Source: Lawsonibacter faecis
GTDB lineage: Bacteria; Bacillota; Clostridia; Oscillospirales; Oscillospiraceae
Assembly: GCF_014287675.1 (NCBI RefSeq)
Contig: NZ_JACOPQ010000005.1
Span: 124,001-188,000 of the forward strand
Direction: 5' to 3'
Length of the DNA stretch: 64,000 nucleotides
Part shown: in pieces, positions 56,832 to 64,000 of the stretch
How positions within the stretch are numbered: position 1 is the first letter of the stretch
Layout: every line of letters starts with the position of its first letter
Notes under the pieces: model-generated
The model's database searches: none
What the model was told of the DNA's origin: nothing
Seen by the model: only the letters and a program-made list of their open reading frames with translations
Position numbers and translations under genes: made by a program

Positions 56832-57743
56832 ATGAACCGAGAGAAAAAGCGGCTTCCCCCCATCCTGGTCCATCTGCTCTTCCTCCTGCTCCTGGTGCTG
56901 GTGGCCCTGCCGGGCAGAAATGAGAAGGCCTCCCCCCTCCTCTTCCTCTGCGCCGCCACACTGGTGGAGGGGCTCTGTCTATACCGTATCCTGCGCGGGA
57001 AAAAAGCCCGGGCCGCGGGGGATATCGGCGCGTTTATCCTCCTTGTCTTCGCGGTGTGGGAGCTATGCACCACCGTGCTGGGGGTGGGCCACCCGGTTCT
57101 CGCACCCACGCCGGAGGCGGTCTTCGCCGTCTTCGGCAGTCAGTGGCGGCTGATGCTCCGGGGCATAGGCTCCTCCCTCTCCCTGCTGGGCGTCGGCTTC
57201 GGCCTGGCCCTCCCCCTGGGGGCGCTGCTGGGGATGCTGGCCGGGTGGAGCCCACGCCTGAGAGACAGCCTGGTCCCCATCGCCCGCATCCTGGCCCCCA
57301 TCCCCGCCATCATCTACGCGCCCTACCTCATCGCCCTCATGCCCACCTTCCGCTCCGCCTCGGCCCTGGTCATCATGCTGGGCATCTTCTGGCCCACCTT
57401 CCTCCAGACCGTAGGCCGGGTGGGGGGCATCGACCCCCACATTCTGGACAGCGCCCGGGCCCTCTGCCTCTCCGGCCGGGAGATGGTCTTTCAGATTTTT
57501 CTGCCCTACCTCCTGCCCGGCCTCATCTCCGGCCTGCGGGTGAGCCTGTCCACCTCCTTCATGCTGCTGACTCTGGCCGAGATGATGGGCTCCAGCAGCG
57601 GCCTGGGGTACTTCATCAAGAACTTTGCCGATTATGCCAACTACACCAACGTCATCGCCGGTATTTTTCTGGTGGCTCTGGTGGTCACCGCCCTCAACGG
57701 CGCGGTGTCCCTGATAGAAAAAAAGGCCGTCCGCTGGAAATAG
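56832..57743 (+). CDS. ABC transporter permease (SsuC/TauC-like)
   Basis: This 303-residue membrane protein has about seven helices. The binding-protein-dependent transport signature is at about 200-225 (ILDSARALCLSGREMVFQIFLPYLLPGLISGLRVSL). The N-terminal two helices (about 8-30 and 38-56) are extra compared with minimal SsuC. It lies 7 nt after the ATPase and completes the importer. Confidence 0.9.
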   Translation: MNREKKRLPPILVHLLFLLLLVLVALPGRNEKASPLLFLCAATLVEGLCLYRILRGKKARAAGDIGAFILLVFAVWELCTTVLGVGHPVLAPTPEAVFAVFGSQWRLMLRGIGSSLSLLGVGFGLALPLGALLGMLAGWSPRLRDSLVPIARILAPIPAIIYAPYLIALMPTFRSASALVIMLGIFWPTFLQTVGRVGGIDPHILDSARALCLSGREMVFQIFLPYLLPGLISGLRVSLSTSFMLLTLAEMMGSSSGLGYFIKNFADYANYTNVIAGIFLVALVVTALNGAVSLIEKKAVRWK

Positions 57744-57806
57744 GTTGCCATCCGCGCTCCTTGGAGATAAAATCAGTATCATGCATTGGTAAGGGGAGGC
57801 CTCGCC

Positions 57807-58871
57807 GTGACGCCCAAGGAAATCCTGTTCTCCACCCTCCGCCGGGAGTCCCCTGAGCGGACCCCTTGGGTCCCTCTGGCCGGCGTCCACGCCGGGGCGC
57901 TGACGCGCTGCCCCGCAGACGAGCTGCTCACCGACGGCGGCAGGCTCCTCACCGCCCTGCTGGCGGTCAACCGTCTCTACCGTCCCGACGGCCAGGCCGT
58001 GACCTACGATCTCTCCCTGGAGGCCGAGTGTCTTGGCTGCGATCTCCGCTGGCATCCCAGCCGCCCGCCCTCGGTCTTCTCCCACCCCCTGGCGGACAAT
58101 ATGATTGTCCCCTGCGAGTGCACCCTCCCCGGGCCGGAGGACGGGCGGCTGCCCCTGGTGCTGGACGTGACGGCCCGGCTGAAGTCCGCTGTGGGCGGCT
58201 TCACCGCCCTCATCGGGGTGGTCTGCGGCCCCTTTACCTTGGCCTCCCACCTCCGGGGCGGGGCCCTCTTCTCAGACCTGTACGACGACCCCCGCTACGT
58301 TCGCGATCTGCTGGACTACTGCGCCAAGTCCGCCCTGCGCTTGGGCGGACTCCTGGGCGGGGCTGGGGCGGACGTGATTCTGGTGGCCGACCCGCTGGCC
58401 GTCCAGCTCTCCCCCGACTGCTTCAGCGCCTTTTTAACCCCGCCCCTGCGCATGGTCTTCGACGGGCTCCGGGCCGCCGGGCTCTTCTCCGCCCTCTCGG
58501 TCTGCGGGGACGTCATCGGGCTTCTCCCCGCCATGTGCCGCACAGGGCCGGACGCCGTCTTCGTGGGGGAGGACGTGGACCTGCCCCTTGCCAAGTCTGT
58601 CGCGGACCGGTACAATGTCTGTATCGGCGGCAACCTTCCGCTGAACAGTCTCCTCCTCCGGGGCACGCCCCAGGCCGTTCTGGACCATACCGCGGCCCTG
58701 CTGGACGCCGTCCCGGACAGGACCGGCCTGATTCTCGCCACCGGCTGCGACATACCCTATGGCGTGCCGCCCGAAAACGGCGCGGCCCCGGCCCGGGCGG
58801 TACGCGTCGGCTCCCGCCGGCAGCCCGCCAGTTTGAAGACACGCTCTAGCACCCATTTTCCACTTTTATGA
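57807..58871 (+). CDS. URO-D superfamily protein, methylcobalamin:CoM methyltransferase-like (MtbA/CmuA type)
   Basis: This 354-residue protein shows the uroporphyrinogen decarboxylase-type barrel (GPFTLASHLRGG, ADPLAVQLSP, GGNLPLNSLLLRGTP) and the C-terminal GCDIPYGVPPEN. In the MtaA/MtbA methyltransferases the zinc site is H-x-C plus a later Cys; here the first reads S231-V-C233 with C314 retained, so the His ligand is missing. GTG 57807 has GGGGAGG 7 nt upstream. Neither a corrinoid protein nor a haem operon is adjacent. Classical HemE is unlikely because its substrate-binding start motif is absent. Confidence 0.78.
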   Translation: MTPKEILFSTLRRESPERTPWVPLAGVHAGALTRCPADELLTDGGRLLTALLAVNRLYRPDGQAVTYDLSLEAECLGCDLRWHPSRPPSVFSHPLADNMIVPCECTLPGPEDGRLPLVLDVTARLKSAVGGFTALIGVVCGPFTLASHLRGGALFSDLYDDPRYVRDLLDYCAKSALRLGGLLGGAGADVILVADPLAVQLSPDCFSAFLTPPLRMVFDGLRAAGLFSALSVCGDVIGLLPAMCRTGPDAVFVGEDVDLPLAKSVADRYNVCIGGNLPLNSLLLRGTPQAVLDHTAALLDAVPDRTGLILATGCDIPYGVPPENGAAPARAVRVGSRRQPASLKTRSSTHFPLL

Positions 58872-58898
58872 TTCATTTTTATCTCATGGGGGTGCCCT

Positions 58899-59810
58899 AT
58901 GTCCAGCCTCTATCTCATTACCGGCTTTCTCGGAGCGGGAAAGACCACCTTCCTAAAAAACATGGTCCGCTGCTTTCCCGGCCGGAAGCTGGCCCTGATT
59001 GTCAACGAGTTCGGCCGGGAGGGGGTGGACGGCGCACTGCTCTCCAAGCTGGGCGTGGCCATGACCGAGATCGACAACGGCTCCATCTTCTGTTCCTGCC
59101 GTCTGGACCAGTTCGAGTCCGCCCTGGCGGGCACCCTTGCCCAGGGCCCCGATGTGATTTTGGTGGAGGCCTCCGGCCTGGCCGACCCCACCAGCGTCCG
59201 CAAGGTTCTCGACCAGCCGGCGCGGTTCCCCGGCCTTGTCTATGCAGGGGCAATCTGTCTGGTGGACGCAGGCCAGTTCCACAAGGTCTTTGCCACCACC
59301 CGGGTCTGCGCGCTCCAGCTGGCGGTGTCCGACCTGGTGCTCATCAACAAGACGGACCTTGCCGCACCGGAGGCCGTGGCCCGGGTCCGGGCCGAGGTTC
59401 TGGCCCAGCGTCCCGGCTGTCAGGTCCACGAGACCACCTTCGGCCAGCTGGAGGCGTCCTGGCTCTCCGCTCTGAGCGCCCCGCCCGCCCGGACCTCCGC
59501 GGCCGTCCCCCACGTCAAGGACATCACGCTCCAGAAATTTACCCTGGTTCTGGACGAGATCCTCTCTGCCGCCGCGCTGGAGTCCCTGCTCTCCCTCTTC
59601 GCCGGGGATACCTACCGCATCAAGGGCTTTGCCCCCCTGGCCGAGGGGCTCTTCCTGGTGGATTGCGTGGGTCCACAGATCCAGCTCACCCCCTGGCCGG
59701 GCATGGCGCCCAATCCCGGCAGGCTCTCCGTCCTCTTCGGCAACGGTCAGAACGCCCGCCGGAGCGTCCAGGCGGCCATCGACCGCCGCTCCGGCCTGCA
59801 TATCGAGTAG
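58899..59810 (+). CDS. COG0523 (CobW/YjiA-type) GTPase
   Basis: This 303-residue protein has a GTPase P-loop GFLGAGKTTF (9-18), VNEFGREGVDG, VEASGLADP, the NKTD base-specificity motif (about 149-152) and a C-terminal CobW_C domain. The metal motif, usually GCxCC, reads GSIFCSC (61-67), a variant with cysteines at 65 and 67. COG0523 proteins are metal chaperones; with URO-D-type methyltransferases a zinc or corrinoid-metallation role is plausible. It starts 27 nt after the URO-D gene. A terminator follows. Confidence 0.88.
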   Translation: MSSLYLITGFLGAGKTTFLKNMVRCFPGRKLALIVNEFGREGVDGALLSKLGVAMTEIDNGSIFCSCRLDQFESALAGTLAQGPDVILVEASGLADPTSVRKVLDQPARFPGLVYAGAICLVDAGQFHKVFATTRVCALQLAVSDLVLINKTDLAAPEAVARVRAEVLAQRPGCQVHETTFGQLEASWLSALSAPPARTSAAVPHVKDITLQKFTLVLDEILSAAALESLLSLFAGDTYRIKGFAPLAEGLFLVDCVGPQIQLTPWPGMAPNPGRLSVLFGNGQNARRSVQAAIDRRSGLHIE

Positions 59811-59834
59811 ACGCTGCCCCGGAGTGATTCACAA

Positions 59835-59876
59835 AACGCCCCCGGTATCCTGATGGATACCGGGGGCGTTCCACTT
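59835..59876. terminator. Bidirectional terminator between the COG0523 gene and citrate synthase
   Basis: AACGCCCCCGGTATCC with a TGAT loop and a perfect complement; A/T ends on both sides (AAAA upstream, TTCC downstream). Confidence 0.85.
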
Positions 59877-59880
59877 CCTC

Positions 59881-61251
59881 TTAACCCCGCTGGTCCAGGG
59901 GAATGAAGGGGCGCAGCGGCGCCACGGCCTTGTAAGCCGGACGGATAATCTTATTGCCGGGGTTGCAGACCTCCTCGATGCGGTGGGCGCACCAGCCCAC
60001 CATGCGGGCCACGGCGAACAGAGGCGTATACAGCTCCTGGGGAATGCCCATCATCTTATACACCAGCCCGGAGTAGAGGTCCACGTTGGCGCAGACCACC
60101 TTGCTCTCCCCCTTCACGCCGTGGAAGACCTCGGGCGTGAGCCGCTCCACCGCCTCGTAGAGCTGGAACTCGTCCAGCATTCCCTTGGAGGCGGCCAGAT
60201 TCCGGGCGAACTTCTTGAGCAGGACGGCGCGGGGATCGGACAGCGTATAGATGGCGTGGCCCATGCCGTAGATGAGCCCCGAGCCGTCCCCCGCCTCTCT
60301 CGTCAAAAGTTTCCCCAGAAAAGCGCGGATTTCCTCCTCGTCCTTCCAGTCCCAGACCCCCTCCTCAATATAGCCGAACATCTCCATGACCTTCTTGTTG
60401 GCGCCGCCGTGGCGGGGGCCCTTGAGGGAGCCGATGGCGGCGGAGATGGCGGAGTAGATATCGGTCCCGGAGGAGGAGAGCACCCGGCAGGCGAAGGCGG
60501 AGTTGTTGCCGCCGCCGTGCTCGGCGTGGAGCACCAGGCACAGGTCCAGCAGCTTCGCCTCCTCCTGGGTGAACTGGTTGTCGTGCCGGACGGACCAGAG
60601 GAAGTTCTCCGCCACGCTCAGCCCCTCCTGGGGGCGGTGTAAGTACAGACTCTCCTGGTCATAGTAGTGCCGCTTGGCGGCGAAGGCGTGGGCGGCGATG
60701 GTAGGCACCCGGGCGGTGAGGGCGATGGCCTTGCGCAGCTCACTCTCCAGGGAACGGTCCTCGGGCGCGTCATCGTAGGAGTAGAGCGCCAGCACGGCCC
60801 GGGCCAGCTTGTTCATCACGTCGGCGCTGGGGGCCTTTAAAATCATATCCTCGGTAAACATATTGGGCAGGGCCTGGTGGGCGGAGAGCGCCCCCTTGAA
60901 AAGCGCCAGCTGCTCCCGGGTGGGCAGAGCGCCGAAGAGAAGGAGGTAGGCCGTCTCCTCGAAGCCGAAGCGGTCCTCGCTCATGAAGCCGTCCACCAGA
61001 TCGTTCACGTCGATCCCCCGGTAGATGAGCCTGCCCTCCATGGGGTTGCGCTCACCGTCCTGGACGTAGTAACCCAGCACGTTGCCGATTTGGGTCACCC
61101 CCGCCATGACGCCGGTGCCGTCGGCGTTGCGCAGGCCTCGCTTCACGTCGTATTTCTCGTAGTAGGCGGGGTCGATTTGGTTATGCTTCTGGAACTCCCC
61201 GCATAGACTTTTAATGAAGTCCATGGAGGTGTCGGAGTGCTGACACTGCAT
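59881..61251 (-). CDS. gltA: Citrate synthase
   Basis: This 456-residue protein condenses acetyl-CoA and oxaloacetate. The motifs are LVLHAEHGGGNNSAFACR (substrate His), GSLKGPRHGGANKKVMEM (the His-Gly-Gly-Ala signature) and IYGMGHAIYTLSDPRA. Length and sequence fit the long type of Si/Re-independent citrate synthases in clostridia. AAGGAGG precedes ATG 61251. Its single gene, without aconitase or isocitrate dehydrogenase nearby, suggests a biosynthetic (glutamate) role. Confidence 0.95.
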   Translation of the reverse strand: MQCQHSDTSMDFIKSLCGEFQKHNQIDPAYYEKYDVKRGLRNADGTGVMAGVTQIGNVLGYYVQDGERNPMEGRLIYRGIDVNDLVDGFMSEDRFGFEETAYLLLFGALPTREQLALFKGALSAHQALPNMFTEDMILKAPSADVMNKLARAVLALYSYDDAPEDRSLESELRKAIALTARVPTIAAHAFAAKRHYYDQESLYLHRPQEGLSVAENFLWSVRHDNQFTQEEAKLLDLCLVLHAEHGGGNNSAFACRVLSSSGTDIYSAISAAIGSLKGPRHGGANKKVMEMFGYIEEGVWDWKDEEEIRAFLGKLLTREAGDGSGLIYGMGHAIYTLSDPRAVLLKKFARNLAASKGMLDEFQLYEAVERLTPEVFHGVKGESKVVCANVDLYSGLVYKMMGIPQELYTPLFAVARMVGWCAHRIEEVCNPGNKIIRPAYKAVAPLRPFIPLDQRG

Positions 61252-61286
61252 CTCTCCGGCCTCCTTCCCCTTTCAATTTGTAGTTT

Positions 61287-61315
61287 ATTTTACCTTTTTT
61301 AGGGCGTAGCGTCAA
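61287..61315 (-). promoter_or_regulatory. gltA promoter
   Basis: On the minus strand, TTGACG (61315-61310) and TAAAAT (61292-61287) are separated by 17 bp. Confidence 0.7.
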
Positions 61316-61382
61316 CGTTAAACAAGACGAAATTCATGAAACACGGAGGGTGGCGGCATTGCAAAAGAACGGAGGGTCCCCA

Positions 61383-62399
61383 ATGAAACAAGTCGTGGCC
61401 ACGGCGCTGATACTGCTGCTGCTGTTCTTCCTGCTGCCCCTCCTCCTAATCCGGGGCGGCAGTCCTGCGGACCAGCCGGACGACGCCCCCACCGGCACCC
61501 TGCCCCTGGACCGCACCGTCGTCTCACCGCCCCCCGCCGCCGGCGCGGACGAGACCGCCGCCGTGAGGGTCAAGCTCTCCGACGGCACGGTGAGTGAAAT
61601 GACCATGGCCGACTACCTCTGGCGTGTGGTGGCGGCGGAGATGCCCGCCTCCTTCGAGAGCGAGGCCCTCAAGGCCCAGGCCGTGGCCGCCCGGACCTAT
61701 GCCGAGGTAAAGATGGCCGCCAAGGTGGCCAACCACCCGGACGCCGACGTGTGTACCGACATCAACTGCTGCCAGGCCTATATCGAGCCTGCGTCCGCCG
61801 CCGCCAACTGGGGTGAGAATGCCGACGCCTACACGGAAAAGATTAAGGCCGCCGTCTCCGGGACCGACGGCATGGTCGCCCTCTACGACGGCGCGCCCAT
61901 CCAGGCCGTCTTCTTTTCCTCCGCGGCGGGCCGCACGGTGGACGCCGTGGAGGTCTGGGGCAACAGTGTGCCCTACCTCACCAGCGTGGAGAGTCCCGAG
62001 GGGGACGAGGTGCCGGGCTACCACAGCACGGTCTCCGTCCCCCTGGAGACCTTCAAAAGCACCATCCTGGCCGAGGCCCCGGACGCCGATCTCTCCGGAG
62101 ATGCCTCCGGCTGGCTCTCCAACATTGTCCACAACAGCGCCGGCGGTGTGGAAAAAGTAGATGTAGGCGGCGTCACGATGAGCGGCGGGACGGTCCGCAC
62201 CCTCTTCGGCCTGCGCTCGGCCAATTTCACCGTGACCGCCGACAGCGAGAACCTCACCTTCTCCGTCACCGGGTATGGTCACGGCGTGGGTATGAGCCAA
62301 TACGGGGCCAACGCCCTGGCCAAGGAGGGCAAGACCTATCAGGACATCATAAAGTGGTACTACACCGGCGTGACCGTGGCCCGGATGGACGAAAATTAG
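61383..62399 (+). CDS. SpoIID/LytB-domain protein
   Basis: This 338-residue protein has an N-terminal signal anchor (about 3-22), a Pro/Gly/Ala-rich spacer and a SpoIID domain (about 75-335; EMTMADYLWRVVAAEMPASFESEALKAQAVAARTYA and GYGHGVGMSQYGANALAKEGKTYQDIIKWYY). SpoIID is a lytic transglycosylase used in spore engulfment. The start is ATG 61383 with GGAGGG 6 nt upstream; the frame is open to 61350. The last codons overlap the convergent gene by 4 nt. It supports spore formation in this organism. Confidence 0.88.
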   Translation: MKQVVATALILLLLFFLLPLLLIRGGSPADQPDDAPTGTLPLDRTVVSPPPAAGADETAAVRVKLSDGTVSEMTMADYLWRVVAAEMPASFESEALKAQAVAARTYAEVKMAAKVANHPDADVCTDINCCQAYIEPASAAANWGENADAYTEKIKAAVSGTDGMVALYDGAPIQAVFFSSAAGRTVDAVEVWGNSVPYLTSVESPEGDEVPGYHSTVSVPLETFKSTILAEAPDADLSGDASGWLSNIVHNSAGGVEKVDVGGVTMSGGTVRTLFGLRSANFTVTADSENLTFSVTGYGHGVGMSQYGANALAKEGKTYQDIIKWYYTGVTVARMDEN

Positions 62400-63223
62400 A
62401 CCCTGTCCCCCACCTCAGCCAGCATCCGTACTCCGGTCCCCACGCCGAGCCGCCCGCCGGACAGCAGGTGGGCCTTCGCCCGCCTTTGCAGCGTCGACCG
62501 CTCCGGATACCGGCTCTTGTCGGCCTCAACATTCCCGAAGATCCGCTCCTCCGCCTGGGGATTGCGCTCATCGGTCCCGATCACTTCAAACAGGGACTGA
62601 AACTGCATAATGCGGCTCCCGGGCGCCAGCAGCTCCCCCAGTCCCGGAGCGAGAAGCCAGGACTCACAGCTGCACACCCGGCGATCCCGCCCGAAAAATG
62701 CCGCCGCACGCTGGAACGACTGCTCACAGCGCGCGATGTCCAGCGGCTCTCCCGCAGGGATATGGACCGCCAGCGCCTGCGTTCCGGCGGAAAAGATCTC
62801 TCCGCCCAGCGTTACGGCCTCCCTCAGCGCCACCGGCTCAAACTGCAGCCGGCCTAGGCGGAAGAGCTCCAGCTTGACCGATTTTCCAATCCACTCCGCC
62901 TGGCTCAGCCCGTAAACGCCGTGCCTCTGACGGCAGTCCTCACACCATATGGCGATATCGGAAAAGGTCTCCCAATAGACCTTTTCCGGTATTTCCAGCG
63001 CCTGATAGCGCTCGTACGCCTCCGCCGCAACGGCGGTGAAGAAGCACAGCGCCCAGGCGAGCCTGTCCTCCCGCCGTCTCCACGCCTCCAGGAAGGCCCC
63101 GGCATCCGTGTAAAAGAGCTCCCTCCATTGCCGGTACTCCTGCGGCGGGATGGGGTGATCGCTCACCACGGCCCTCGCCTCTCCCGGCAGACCTATCCGC
63201 CGCATAAAGCGCTCAAGCTCCAT
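62396..63223 (-). CDS. Acyltransferase-domain protein (DUF5596/GNAT_C type)
   Basis: This 275-residue protein begins MELERFMRRIGLPGEARA, with a helical N-terminal domain (about 20-125; WRRREDRLAWALCFFTAVAAEAYERY). A GNAT-like C-terminal half follows (VKLELFRLGRLQFEPVAL, LAVHIPAGEPLDI). Such two-domain acyltransferases are common in Oscillospirales; the substrate is unknown. ATG 63223 has GGAAGGAGGGGG upstream; the frame is open to 63328. Its stop overlaps that of SpoIID, convergent. Confidence 0.72.
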   Translation of the reverse strand: MELERFMRRIGLPGEARAVVSDHPIPPQEYRQWRELFYTDAGAFLEAWRRREDRLAWALCFFTAVAAEAYERYQALEIPEKVYWETFSDIAIWCEDCRQRHGVYGLSQAEWIGKSVKLELFRLGRLQFEPVALREAVTLGGEIFSAGTQALAVHIPAGEPLDIARCEQSFQRAAAFFGRDRRVCSCESWLLAPGLGELLAPGSRIMQFQSLFEVIGTDERNPQAEERIFGNVEADKSRYPERSTLQRRAKAHLLSGGRLGVGTGVRMLAEVGDRV

Positions 63224-63247
63224 AGATATCCCCCTCCTTCCGGATTG

Positions 63248-63288
63248 ATAAGGGGCGGCCCCACCCGGGGGCCGTCCCTTTTTGCGTT
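63248..63288 (+). terminator. Terminator-like hairpin with plus-strand T-run
   Basis: AAGGG-g-CGGCCCC-accc-GGGGGCCG-t-CCCTTTTT. Both neighbouring genes are on the minus strand, where its T-run is only TT, so its role is unclear. Confidence 0.45.
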
Positions 63289-63344
63289 CTTGCCTGTATA
63301 GTCCTCGGCGCCCCAGGAGGCCACTCATGTGTCGCCCGCCGCGC

Positions 63345-63998
63345 TTACTCCCTCGTCAACCAGAAGAGCCGCTCCTCCGATACGGTCATGCCCATTTTTC
63401 TCTGGAGGGCCAGCGAGGCCGTATTGCCGTCGAAAATCTGCCCGAAGGGGTACTTTTTCTGCTTCATCGCCAGCCGCACCGCCGCCCGGAGGAGCACCTC
63501 GCCGTACCCCCGGCGTCGGTAGGGCGGCAGGACCTCCAGCATACCGATGGCCCCCTCGTCGTGGAAGCCCACGAAGCCCGCCAGCGCCCCATCCGCGAAG
63601 AGGCCCAGCATCCCCCGCTCAATGGCCCCCCGTATGTACGCCACGCCGCCAAAGGCATGGCTGTACGCATGATAGACCGTCTCGGCCCACTCGGGGCCCA
63701 GAAATCGCAGCTCCCCGTCAAAATCGGGCAGGTCAGGTGGAGTTTCCTCCATCCAGGCGGACTGGACGCAGAAATCCGCCCGCTCGAAGCCAAATTGCCC
63801 CTTCAGCCGATCCAGGTACCACTTTTCATGGCCCACCAGCAGCTCGGGGCGCTCCGGGATGCCGGGCAGCATCTTGTCCAGCACGTCTTCCGACCGGGCG
63901 CTCATGAAATAGGCCCCGCTGCCCGTATCGTGCAAAAGCACCCCCTGCGGGTTGGAAAACAGCAGCGTTCCGCTCCCCCGGCGCAGAATCTCCCGCAT
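63345..63998 (-). CDS. GNAT family N-acetyltransferase
   Basis: This 217-residue protein has the acetyl-CoA motif MLEVLPPYRRRGYGEVLLRAAVRLAMKQKK (about 152-182) and a C-terminal IFDGNTASLALQRKMGM. It begins two bases before the window end, with an ATG at 63998 but no upstream RBS visible, so the true start may lie outside. The N-terminal half (about 1-90) has an FR47-like fold. Substrate unknown. Confidence 0.82.
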   Translation of the reverse strand: MREILRRGSGTLLFSNPQGVLLHDTGSGAYFMSARSEDVLDKMLPGIPERPELLVGHEKWYLDRLKGQFGFERADFCVQSAWMEETPPDLPDFDGELRFLGPEWAETVYHAYSHAFGGVAYIRGAIERGMLGLFADGALAGFVGFHDEGAIGMLEVLPPYRRRGYGEVLLRAAVRLAMKQKKYPFGQIFDGNTASLALQRKMGMTVSEERLFWLTRE

Positions 63999-64000
63999 AT

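Noticed and set aside
1..64000. CRISPR arrays, tRNA or rRNA genes, prophage and insertion sequences
   Set aside because: I saw no regularly spaced direct repeats with spacers, no cloverleaf with CCA-like end in the gaps and no transposase or integrase frame.

Overview
The window is high-GC Firmicutes-type DNA. Most genes have purine-rich AGGAGG-like ribosome binding sites, TTG and GTG starts are common, and most sigma-A type promoters have a 17-bp spacer. A SpoIID-family gene, a SpoVB-type flippase, an RNase Y/YmdB pair, HelD and an NADH-type trimeric [FeFe] hydrogenase point to a strictly anaerobic, probably spore-forming clostridium. The composition fits the Oscillospirales (Flavonifractor/Intestinimonas-like gut bacteria), but that placement is an inference. 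I see no rRNA, tRNA, CRISPR array, prophage or transposase.

Layout, left part. 1-172 is the end of a class I fumarase alpha gene. Then come a long-form hibernation factor, an ECF sigma/anti-sigma pair (minus), a NYN-LOTUS RNA-binding protein whose 3' end is tandemly repeated, and a HelD helicase that overlaps an AraC-GNAT fusion gene (minus). A GntR-controlled ABC exporter operon (7.8-9.9 kb) follows. Next is a NhaC-family transporter with a periplasm-side zinc-finger-like domain behind a lysine riboswitch (10.2-12.3 kb). A second ABC exporter under an AbrB-type regulator (13.0-14.8 kb) and serC-serA with a long structured leader (15.1-17.8 kb) complete this part.

Hydrogenase region (17.9-26.8 kb, plus). 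Ten genes run in one direction: DRTGG protein, small ATPase, HydS-like ferredoxin-hydrogenase, second DRTGG protein, PHP phosphoesterase, HydC, second ATPase, [2Fe-2S] protein, HydB, HydA. HydABC is the familiar soluble NAD-linked, probably electron-bifurcating enzyme. The upstream genes look like a linked redox or H2 signalling set. Two tandem Crp/Fnr paralogues follow.

Middle. Purine salvage (PNP, MtaD-type deaminase) is followed by a housekeeping run (SpoVB-like flippase, MazG, HU, RqcP, MnmE) and a Rex-type controlled adhE. Then come dCMP deaminase, an XRE regulator facing a degenerate GGDEF protein, RNase Y, a PPC-domain protein, YmdB, an SbcD/SbcC-like pair (YhaO/YhaN) and two tandem signal peptidases.

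Right part. Two lipoprotein proteases (C39-like on minus, subtilisin-like on plus) flank a cluster of DnaA-box-like 9-mers in lower-GC DNA. A flavoprotein dehydrogenase with a duplicated 3' end follows. A five-gene operon (NMT1-type binding protein, ATPase, permease, URO-D-type methyltransferase homologue, COG0523 GTPase) looks like an uncharacterised uptake-plus-methyl-transfer system. Citrate synthase, SpoIID and two acetyltransferase-type genes end the window.

The most unusual non-coding signals are three copies of a roughly 120-200 bp multi-hairpin repeat (4.4, 40.6 and 43.5 kb), and stop-codon-containing duplications of the 3' ends of two unrelated genes (3.8-4.3 kb and 52.9-53.2 kb).
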